DNA from: an uncultured Agitococcus sp.
GTDB taxonomy: Bacteria > Pseudomonadota > Gammaproteobacteria > Pseudomonadales > Moraxellaceae
Assembly: GCF_937920075.1 (NCBI RefSeq)
Contig: NZ_CALETI010000335.1
Location: 1-11,978 of the forward strand
Length of the DNA: 11,978 nucleotides
Reading direction: 5' to 3'
A program made the position numbers and the translations under genes. Numbering within the stretch: the stretch's first letter is position 1; each line of letters opens with the position of its first letter. The notes beneath the pieces were generated by a model. The model was not told where the DNA came from and did no database searches. It was given only the letters and a program-made list of their open reading frames with translations. This document shows, piece after piece, positions 6,886 to 11,978 of the stretch.

Positions 6886-7527
6886 ATGACTAAATCCATA
6901 TTAAATCAAATCATTAGTTGTGCAAAAACACATCGTGGCGAACAGCGACGTGAAGCATTATTAAAGGCTGCGCGTCTTATATTTTTAGAAAAAGGATTTG
7001 CTGGAACAAGCTTGGATGATGTTATTAAAATAACTGGTGGTTCAAAAGCCAGTGTTTATAAATATTTTGGCAATAAAGATGGTTTATTTGCTGCAATGTT
7101 TGCTGAGCGTTGTCAGGTTTTTTTAGCCCATTTAGATATTCCACAAGGATTAAGTGATAATTTAGAGCATACACTCACTCAATTTGCACAACGTGTTTTA
7201 GAATCAGCTATTGATGTGGAACGAATTGCGCTAATTCGAGCATTGGCCACAGAGGCTGATCGTTTTCCTCAATTAGCTGAAATAGCTTATAACACAGGGC
7301 CAAAATATGTTTTAGATTTATTAGCCAGTTTGATCAAACGGCATCATGATGCTGGTTTGCTTGTCTGTCCTCGCCCAGATATAGCTGCCATGCAATTTAT
7401 GGAAACCATCAAAGCTCACGCTCAATGGCGCACCCTACTCGGACTGCCTGCTTTTGCTAACGCTATCAATGCCGATGATTATATTCACATTGCTGTCACT
7501 AATTTTTTACGTGCATATCAACCCTAG
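6886..7527 (+). CDS. TetR/AcrR family transcriptional regulator
   Basis: A 213-residue one-component repressor. The N-terminal DNA-binding domain spans about residues 17-66. It has REALLKAARLIFLEKGFAGTS as helix 1, then LDDVIKITGGSKASVYKYFGNKDGLF, the usual TetR helix-turn-helix with the YxYFxxKDxLF ending. Residues 80-213 are the helical ligand-binding and dimerisation part, with EADRFPQLAEIAYNTGPK resembling the C-terminal domains of AefR-like regulators. The ligand cannot be read from sequence. The palindrome at 6801-6816 suggests autorepression. The gene directly downstream begins 8 bases after the stop and is probably co-transcribed. The start ATG has no strong Shine-Dalgarno but no better in-frame start exists. 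Confidence 0.92.
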   Translation: MTKSILNQIISCAKTHRGEQRREALLKAARLIFLEKGFAGTSLDDVIKITGGSKASVYKYFGNKDGLFAAMFAERCQVFLAHLDIPQGLSDNLEHTLTQFAQRVLESAIDVERIALIRALATEADRFPQLAEIAYNTGPKYVLDLLASLIKRHHDAGLLVCPRPDIAAMQFMETIKAHAQWRTLLGLPAFANAINADDYIHIAVTNFLRAYQP

Positions 7528-7535
7528 AGGCCGAC

Positions 7536-7736
7536 ATGAATAAACATCAATTATCCGAAGACGATTTTAAAGTCGAAGGCCATTGCTGTGCGATTAGCAT
7601 TCCTGCTGTTCGTACTGCCACACAGCCGATTGATTTTGATCAACAAAGGCTAAAAGATTATTTAGCAGCACATTATCCCCAACATACCTCTGACACAGAA
7701 AAACCATCAGAAAGTCCATCATTAAGTGATAGTTAA
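7536..7736 (+). CDS. Hypothetical 66-residue protein, cotranscribed with TetR gene
   Basis: A small frame starting 8 bases after the TetR stop codon. AGAGG (7526-7530) overlaps that stop and lies 5 bases before the ATG, a good sign of translation coupled to tetR. The protein is soluble and acidic, with a Cys-Cys pair at 17-18 (EGHCCAIS) and a low-complexity Ser/Pro/Glu tail (EKPSESPSLSDS). No family is recognised. Its last 15 bases overlap the 3' end of the convergent TetR gene on the other strand, which argues for either a recently extended tail or tight packing. It could be a non-functional frame, but the ribosome-binding site favours a real gene. Confidence 0.6.
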   Translation: MNKHQLSEDDFKVEGHCCAISIPAVRTATQPIDFDQQRLKDYLAAHYPQHTSDTEKPSESPSLSDS

Positions 7737-8384
7737 TTTTTCTAAATACTCAGCCATTGCCGCAAAAATGGTGTAACAACTTTCTAACACTTCCTCAAAC
7801 GGATAACTAAAACCACTATGCACCCATCTCATCACAATATGGACGTTTGCACCATTTAAACCCGATGTCACTAATTCCACATTTACGCCCTGATTAGGAA
7901 AATTAGGAAACAGAATTCGGCCAAATTGCTGCAACATGGTATCAAAGGTACTCATGGTATCCATAATCAAAGCTTTATTTTCAAAGCGCACATGTGGCAC
8001 ATCAATAAATAAGATACGGGCAATACGTGGATCGGTTGAGACATAACGCAAAAACGTAGTTAAACCTAATCTAATTAACGCTTTAGGTTGCTTATCTTCG
8101 GCATTTAACACCGTCATGATAATCACGTTTTGCATATCGTGAATTAAACGCTGATAAACCGCCACCAATAAACTTTCGGTATTTTTAAACGATTCATAAA
8201 AATAGCGTTCGGTTAATTTGGCTTCAGCACAAATTTCGCGCACAGTCACTTTATAAAAGCCATGTGTACCAAAACATTGCAATCCTGCTTCTAACAATTT
8301 TTGCTGACGTTCCGCTTGTCGTTGTTCGGCACTCACCCCACGAAAAGACCGCTTTTTCTTGTCATTGGATAATGTTTCAGTCAT
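7722..8384 (-). CDS. TetR/AcrR family regulator divergent from the monooxygenase
   Basis: A repressor-type protein of 220 residues from the ATG at 8384. QRQAERQQKLLEAGLQCFGTHGF is helix 1; VTVREICAEAKLTERYFYESFKNTESLL (about 47-73) is the helix-turn-helix. The rest is a helical ligand-binding domain. It is divergent from the flavin monooxygenase, and the shared intergenic region holds a 24-base palindrome that overlaps its own -10. Local regulation of the monooxygenase and itself is therefore likely. Two other starts are in frame: ATG at 8417 and TTG at 8420. They would leave a leader of only a few bases from the predicted promoter and add MSTSKRRFFTK, so 8384 is preferred, although its TAGG site is 12 bases away. 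The ligand is probably a substrate or product of the monooxygenase, by inference. Confidence 0.9.
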   Translation of the reverse strand: MTETLSNDKKKRSFRGVSAEQRQAERQQKLLEAGLQCFGTHGFYKVTVREICAEAKLTERYFYESFKNTESLLVAVYQRLIHDMQNVIIMTVLNAEDKQPKALIRLGLTTFLRYVSTDPRIARILFIDVPHVRFENKALIMDTMSTFDTMLQQFGRILFPNFPNQGVNVELVTSGLNGANVHIVMRWVHSGFSYPFEEVLESCYTIFAAMAEYLEKLTIT

Positions 8385-8422
8385 TTTTGTAAAAAACCTA
8401 CGTTTAGATGTTGACATCAATC

Positions 8423-8446
8423 GTTGTCAATTATAAAGTTGACAAC
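8423..8446. promoter_or_regulatory. Palindromic operator in the tetR-monooxygenase divergent promoter
   Basis: GTTGTCAA (8423-8430) and TTGACAAC (8439-8446) are exact reverse complements around an 8-base spacer. This is a typical TetR-family operator geometry. It covers the -10 of the leftward tetR promoter and contains a TTGACA (8439-8444) that could serve as a -35 for the rightward gene. One bound dimer could therefore repress both directions. Confidence 0.75.
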
Positions 8447-8458
8447 ACTTATTGTCCA
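8430..8458 (-). promoter_or_regulatory. Sigma70 promoter of the divergent tetR
   Basis: On the minus strand TGGACA (8458-8453, 5 of 6) and a perfect TATAAT (8435-8430) are separated by exactly 17 bases. The start of transcription would fall near 8423, inside the palindrome, leaving about 39 bases before the ATG at 8384. Confidence 0.7.
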
Positions 8459-8475
8459 GTTTGGTAACATAATTT

Positions 8476-9942
8476 ATGAACACGATTAGTCCAGATTATC
8501 AAATCATTGTTATTGGCACAGGGTTTTCTGGCCTAGGTATGGGTATTGCCTTAAAAAAAGCAGGCATTAATGATTTTGCCATTCTTGAAAAAGCTAATGA
8601 TGTTGGTGGTACATGGCGTGATAATCACTATCCTGGTTGTGCGTGTGATGTGCAATCTCACTTATATTCTTTCTCGTTTGAACCTAATCCAAACTGGTCA
8701 AGAATGTATGCTCCCCAACCCGAAATTAAAAAATATTTGCAACATTGTGCACGCAAATATGGTTTGTTAAGTCATATTCAATTTGGTCAACAAGTGAAAC
8801 AAGCCGTTTATGAAGAAGACTATAAATTATGGCGCATCGAAACAGCAGCAGGTAAAACCTTAACCGCCCGTGTTGTGGTGGGTGGCATGGGCGGTTTGAG
8901 CACCCCTGCTTATCCAAACATTAAAGGTTTAAACAAATTTAAAGGCGTTAAATTCCACTCTCAAGATTGGCAGCATGATTATGCGCTTGAAGGCAAACGT
9001 GTCGCAGTCATTGGTACAGGTGCAAGTGCAATCCAATTTGTGCCACAAATTGTGCCTAAAGTCGCGCATTTAGATTTATATCAACGCACGCCACCTTGGA
9101 TTATGCCAAAACCTGATCGTGACATTACCAGTGCAGAACGTACCTTGTTTAAACTTGCGCCTAAGAGCCAAGAAGCCATTCGTAATGCCATTTATTTGCA
9201 ATTAGAAAGCCGTGTTTTAGGTTTTGTACTTAATCCACGTGTGATGAAATTGCCTGAGTTACAAGCTCGTCGCCATATTCGTCAAGCGATTAAAGACCCC
9301 GTCTTACGCAAAAAAGTCACGCCTGATTATGCCTTTGGTTGCAAACGCGTCTTAATTTCTAATGACTATTTGCCCTCATTAGCACAACCCAACGTTGATG
9401 TAATTACTCACGGCATTAAAGAAGTACGTGCCAATAGCATTATTGGTGATGATGGTGTTGAACGTCCAATTGATGCAATTATTTTTGGCACAGGCTTTAA
9501 AGCCCAAGATCCAATTCCTCGTGGTGCTATTTTTGGTAAAGGTGGCGTCGATTTATTGGATACATGGAAAGAAGGCGCACAAGCTTACTTAGGTAGCACC
9601 ATGAGTGGTTTCCCTAATTTATTTTTATTAATGGGGCCAAATACAGGTTTAGGCCATAGCTCAATGGTCTTTATGATTGAGTCACAAGTCGCTTATGTCA
9701 TGGACTTCTTAAAACAAATGAATAAGCATGGCTGGAAAGAAGTGGATGTGAAAGCCGATCAACAACAACGCTTTAATGATGACTTACAAAACAAACTAGG
9801 TAGTGCGGTATGGAGCACTGGCTGCAAAAGCTGGTATGTCAACGACAGCGGCAAAAACACCACCCTCTGGCCAGGTTTTACGTTTGACTTTAGACGTAAA
9901 ACTGCCCAGTTTGATGCTCAAAACTATCAAACCAGTAAATAA
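8476..9942 (+). CDS. Flavin-containing monooxygenase, Baeyer-Villiger type (class B)
   Basis: A 488-residue FAD- and NADPH-dependent oxygenase. The FAD Rossmann motif GTGFSG is at 14-19, and GGTWRDNHYPGCACD at 44-58 is the typical class B stretch. The Baeyer-Villiger fingerprint FxGxxxHxxxW is present as FKGVKFHSQDW at 155-165, with Gln after the Trp where Pro or Asp is usual. The NADPH Rossmann motif GTGASA is at 180-185. GTGFKA near 341 and LMGPNTGLGHSS near 386 are the late conserved segments. It should insert an oxygen next to a carbonyl (ketone to ester, or cyclic ketone to lactone) or oxidise S/N atoms. No signal peptide is seen. The ATG at 8476 lacks a clear Shine-Dalgarno, but later starts would destroy the FAD motif. 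It is divergent from a TetR gene with a shared palindrome and followed by an SDR gene. AlmA-type alkane oxidases are a less likely alternative, since the RSDSD stretch expected there is CACD here. Confidence 0.9.
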   Translation: MNTISPDYQIIVIGTGFSGLGMGIALKKAGINDFAILEKANDVGGTWRDNHYPGCACDVQSHLYSFSFEPNPNWSRMYAPQPEIKKYLQHCARKYGLLSHIQFGQQVKQAVYEEDYKLWRIETAAGKTLTARVVVGGMGGLSTPAYPNIKGLNKFKGVKFHSQDWQHDYALEGKRVAVIGTGASAIQFVPQIVPKVAHLDLYQRTPPWIMPKPDRDITSAERTLFKLAPKSQEAIRNAIYLQLESRVLGFVLNPRVMKLPELQARRHIRQAIKDPVLRKKVTPDYAFGCKRVLISNDYLPSLAQPNVDVITHGIKEVRANSIIGDDGVERPIDAIIFGTGFKAQDPIPRGAIFGKGGVDLLDTWKEGAQAYLGSTMSGFPNLFLLMGPNTGLGHSSMVFMIESQVAYVMDFLKQMNKHGWKEVDVKADQQQRFNDDLQNKLGSAVWSTGCKSWYVNDSGKNTTLWPGFTFDFRRKTAQFDAQNYQTSK

Positions 9943-9954
9943 CTTTTAGCCTAC

Positions 9955-9974
9955 CCCCCTTTATTCAAAGGGGG
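9955..9974. repeat. REP-like GC-rich hairpin between monooxygenase and SDR genes
   Basis: CCCCCTTT (9955-9962) and AAAGGGGG (9967-9974) pair perfectly around a 4-base loop, 12 bases after the monooxygenase stop. No U-tract follows. Hairpins of this C5T3/A3G5 form are common dispersed intergenic elements in many bacteria. It could reduce read-through, stabilise the upstream message, or simply be a repeat. Confidence 0.65.
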
Positions 9975-10032
9975 AATTAATATCCATTGCCCCTGTGCTG
10001 TGCCACCTAAGCCAAAGGGCGACCACTGAGGA

Positions 10033-10056
10033 CTTACGCGCAATAAAATGCGTAAG
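10033..10056. repeat. Inverted repeat upstream of the SDR gene
   Basis: CTTACGC (10033-10039) and GCGTAAG (10050-10056) are exact reverse complements around a 10-base AT-rich loop. With one mismatch the pairing extends to about 10029-10060. An in-frame ATG at 10048 lies inside it, which argues against that ATG as the SDR start. The GGACTTACGC edge resembles termini of some small mobile elements, but no flanking duplication is evident. Confidence 0.5.
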
Positions 10057-10080
10057 CCTTATACTTTTAGAGAGAAAACC

Positions 10081-10911
10081 ATGAAATCTTTTACGAATAA
10101 AGTTGCTGCGATTACAGGTGCTGGCTCTGGTATTGGCCGTGCTTTAGCCCTCAACTTAGCCAAACAAGGCTGCCATTTAGCGTTAAGTGACGTTAATGAA
10201 ACAGGTTTAGCAGAAACAGTTGCTCAAGCCAAAGCTTTTGGTGTCAATGTGACCAGTCAAAAATTAGATGTCTCGAATAAAGATGGTGTACATGCTTGGG
10301 CAGATGCTGTTGTTCGTGATCATGGCAAAGTAAACTTAATTTTTAATAATGCAGGTGTGGCGTTAGGTAGCACCGTTGAAGGCATGAGCTATGACGAATT
10401 AGCATGGGTTATGAACATCAATTTCTGGGGTGTGGTCTATGGTACTAAAGCGTTCTTACCATACTTAAAAGCTTCTGGCGAAGGTCATATTATCAATATT
10501 TCTAGTATTTTTGGCCTTTGCTCTCAACCCTCTCAAAGTGCTTATAACGCCAGTAAATTTGCGGTACGTGGCTTTACCGAAGCCCTACGCCAAGAATTAG
10601 ATATCGAAAATGCACCAGTCAGCGTCACTTGTGTTCATCCTGGTGGTATTAAAACCAATATTGCTAAAGCTGCCAAAATGAATGACAGCATTAAGAGCAT
10701 TGGTTTGAATCCGTCAACAAGCACACAAAACTTTGAAAAACTGTTTAGAACAACACCTGTAGAAGCAGCCAATGTGATTTTAAAAGCCGTACAAAAAGAC
10801 TCACGTCGTGCGTTAATTGGTTCTGATGCTTATGTCGTTGATGCGATGCAGCGTTTGTTACCAACAGGTTATCAAAAAATTGTGTCTTTAAGCACGAAGT
10901 TGATGGGTTAA
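10081..10911 (+). CDS. Short-chain dehydrogenase/reductase (classical SDR)
   Basis: A 276-residue classical SDR that interconverts an alcohol and a ketone or aldehyde using NAD(P)H. The cofactor motif TGAGSGIG is at 12-19 and NNAG at 89-92. The catalytic tetrad is N114, S142, Y155 and K159 (YNASK). Asp37 at the end of the second strand suggests a preference for NAD(H). The C-terminal 75 residues are variable and probably set the substrate, as in SadH-type enzymes. AGAGAG lies 6 bases before the ATG at 10081, so this start is preferred over an in-frame ATG at 10048 that sits inside a hairpin. It follows the monooxygenase by 138 bases that include two hairpins, so the two may be co-transcribed only in part. 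The pairing suggests that this enzyme makes or removes the carbonyl compound handled by the monooxygenase; that is inference. Confidence 0.92.
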   Translation: MKSFTNKVAAITGAGSGIGRALALNLAKQGCHLALSDVNETGLAETVAQAKAFGVNVTSQKLDVSNKDGVHAWADAVVRDHGKVNLIFNNAGVALGSTVEGMSYDELAWVMNINFWGVVYGTKAFLPYLKASGEGHIINISSIFGLCSQPSQSAYNASKFAVRGFTEALRQELDIENAPVSVTCVHPGGIKTNIAKAAKMNDSIKSIGLNPSTSTQNFEKLFRTTPVEAANVILKAVQKDSRRALIGSDAYVVDAMQRLLPTGYQKIVSLSTKLMG

Positions 10912-10920
10912 ACGACTCAG

Positions 10921-10946
10921 AAAGGCAGAAGAAATTCTGCTTTTTT
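10921..10946 (+). terminator. Rho-independent terminator of the SDR gene
   Basis: AAAGGCAGAA (10921-10930) pairs with TTCTGCTTTT (10935-10944) around a GAAA loop, with one G-T pair, and runs into a six-T tract (10941-10946). It lies 9 bases after the SDR stop. The complementary strand may also slow the convergent transcript ending at 10979. Confidence 0.85.
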
Positions 10947-10978
10947 GCACAACTAAACACTAAAAAATGATCTAGGTA

Positions 10979-11353
10979 TCAAAACCCGTCTTTATCAAAA
11001 TCATCAAAATCTTTTGCAGGCGGTAATTCTAAATCATCTACCATAGAACTTTTTACTGGTTTTGACTCTTTTTTAGACTGTTCAGTTGGGGTATCATCTT
11101 TTAGATTAAAAGCAGCCAATTTTGATATATCGTCTGTTTTTTGATTGTCACTGTGAGCATTGATGATTTTTTCTACAATTATTTTTTTCTCAACTACTTG
11201 TGCTTCATCCTGAATGACCTGTGTTTTTTCAATTTTTACCGCATCATTTTCAGCCTTATTATGCTCAGCCAATTGCAAATAAAGTCCACCACCACCAATC
11301 AAAGTACTAATAGCACTGATCGCAATTACCAATGGATTATTATTGTTTGACAT
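10979..11353 (-). CDS. Small single-pass membrane protein with charged, acidic tail
   Basis: A 124-residue protein. A hydrophobic helix at about residues 7-28 (PLVIAISAISTLIGGGGLYL) follows a short Asn-rich start, so it is an uncleaved anchor rather than a secreted protein; the GGGG inside it is unusual. Residues 30-65 are Lys/Glu/Val-rich and probably form a coiled coil. The rest is disordered and acidic, ending in DDFDKDGF. The final DxDxDG is the first half of an EF-hand loop, but the protein stops before the remaining ligands. GGAAGG lies 7 bases before the ATG at 11353. The product is not recognised. It follows the Ala/Lys/Glu-rich gene in the same direction with a 77-base gap, so the two may work together. 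Confidence 0.75.
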   Translation of the reverse strand: MSNNNNPLVIAISAISTLIGGGGLYLQLAEHNKAENDAVKIEKTQVIQDEAQVVEKKIIVEKIINAHSDNQKTDDISKLAAFNLKDDTPTEQSKKESKPVKSSMVDDLELPPAKDFDDFDKDGF

Positions 11354-11385
11354 TAGTATGCCTTCCCTTACTTATTACATCAGAC

Positions 11386-11412
11386 ATAAGAATGAGCAAA
11401 GCTCATCCTTAT
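11386..11412. repeat. Hairpin between the two right-edge genes
   Basis: ATAAGAATGAGC (11386-11397) and GCTCATCCTTAT (11401-11412) form a 12-base stem with one mismatch and a 3-base loop. It sits 18 bases past the stop of the upstream minus-strand gene. No U-tract follows on that strand, so it may be a weak terminator or a processing or attenuation element that sets the level of the downstream membrane protein. Confidence 0.55.
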
Positions 11413-11430
11413 TGGAGCTAAAAGATTTTT

Positions 11431-11978
11431 TTAATCAAATGGCACAGCCTTATCTGAGCTTGATGTTGGGATCGGCGCATCAATTTTTGCTGCTTTAAAC
11501 AAACTAGGAACAGTTGTTAATGCTAATGTAGTATTACCAACAATACCTGTTAAATCACTTACCGTATTTTTCAATCCAACCAATTTTGTTGCTTGCATAG
11601 GATTAGACTGTACAGATGTTATGGCACTCTGACCAGCAGGCACAAGATCTTTTGCTTGTATAACGCCCAAAGCAAAGTTAAATGCTGCATTAATCGCACG
11701 TTGTCTCTGCTCTGCTTCCAATTTACTTAACTCTTCTTGAGCCTTGGTTTGATCTGCCATTACTGCATCAGTAACTGCTTTATTTTTCTCTGCCAATTGC
11801 TTCATTTTAGCATCACGCTCTTTGGGATCTGAAATAGCTTGAATAGCTTTTAACTCTGTATCTAAAGCTGCTACTTTAGATTTATCACCCAAATACACGG
11901 TTAACAATAAAGCACTTTGCTGAAACATCGCATTTGTTTCGGCAGCCTTCACCATATCTTCCGTAACCATGGTTCCGG
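11431..11978 (-). CDS. Ala/Lys/Glu-rich helical protein, partial at N-terminus
   Basis: The frame ends at 11431 and is still open at the window edge. The first ATG seen, at 11970, would give 179 residues, but the codons before it (GGA ACC) are also in frame and no ribosome-binding site is visible, so the true N-terminus is probably outside. The central part, AALDTELKAIQA through EELSKLEAEQRQRAINAAF, is a strong amphipathic and probably coiled-coil segment. The C-terminal third is Thr/Ser/Val-rich (VSDLTGIVGNTTLALTTVPSLF). There is no membrane helix in the visible part. A signal peptide or lipoprotein signal, if any, would be upstream of the window. I do not recognise the family. It precedes the small membrane protein in the same direction. 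Confidence 0.7.
   Translation of the reverse strand, partial: GTMVTEDMVKAAETNAMFQQSALLLTVYLGDKSKVAALDTELKAIQAISDPKERDAKMKQLAEKNKAVTDAVMADQTKAQEELSKLEAEQRQRAINAAFNFALGVIQAKDLVPAGQSAITSVQSNPMQATKLVGLKNTVSDLTGIVGNTTLALTTVPSLFKAAKIDAPIPTSSSDKAVPFD

Noticed and set aside
8726..8917. Minus-strand frame with several Cys residues
   Set aside because: It is antisense within the monooxygenase and has no initiation signals.
8476..9942. AlmA long-chain alkane oxidase
   Set aside because: The segment after YPG is CACD rather than the RSDSD expected from memory for AlmA, and the Baeyer-Villiger fingerprint is present.
11141..11350. Phe/Tyr/Ile-rich plus-strand frame
   Set aside because: It is the antisense of the Lys/Glu-rich membrane protein gene; its hydrophobicity is the complement of AAA/GAA codons.
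1..11978. tRNA, rRNA, CRISPR array or complete insertion sequence
   Set aside because: No cloverleaf, no regularly spaced repeats and no transposase frame were found by eye on either strand.

Overview
The window looks like chromosomal DNA from an AT-rich gammaproteobacterium. Leucine is mostly TTA/TTG. The malic enzyme is the long MaeB type (malic enzyme fused to a phosphotransacetylase domain) and closely resembles the E. coli protein from memory. The TetR / Baeyer-Villiger-type monooxygenase / short-chain dehydrogenase cluster is of a kind I associate with Moraxellaceae (Acinetobacter relatives), but I cannot prove the family from sequence alone. The first 14 bases are Illumina adapter, so position 1 is an artificial contig edge, and a gene is cut there. 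The gene at the other end also runs off the window.

Layout. (1) Bases 15-1409, minus strand: a two-gene operon with a P-loop GTPase-like protein followed by a truncated, unrecognised gene. (2) Bases 1652-2705, plus strand: a PhzF-family isomerase. A small protein overlaps its 3' end and joins a ribosomal L7/L12 C-terminal-like motif to a membrane anchor. A strong hairpin follows. (3) Bases 2752-3786, minus strand: a 344-residue, all-helical-looking protein that I do not recognise. (4) A 576-base regulatory stretch leads to maeB (4363-6630), which has a good sigma70-type promoter and a textbook terminator. (5) Bases 6886-7736, plus strand: a TetR/AcrR regulator behind a palindrome, then an 8-base gap and a 66-residue hypothetical protein. 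(6) Bases 7722-10911: a second TetR regulator (minus) diverges from a flavin monooxygenase, with a perfect palindrome in the shared promoter. A short-chain dehydrogenase follows on the plus strand. (7) Bases 10979-11978, minus strand: a small single-pass membrane protein and an Ala/Lys/Glu-rich protein whose N-terminus lies outside the window.

How the genes may work together. The clearest functional unit is region 6. A ligand-responsive TetR repressor probably controls a Baeyer-Villiger-type monooxygenase, with an NAD(P)-dependent alcohol/ketone dehydrogenase next to it: oxidise an alcohol to a ketone or aldehyde, then insert oxygen. The FMO plus SDR pairing recalls the mymA-type operons of mycobacteria, but the substrate cannot be read from the sequence. 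MaeB (malate to pyruvate plus CO2 and NADPH) is an independent housekeeping unit. I found no tRNA, rRNA, CRISPR array or intact insertion sequence. The least explained items are the GTPase operon, the membrane-anchored L7/L12-like protein, the 344-residue protein and the two-gene set at the right edge.
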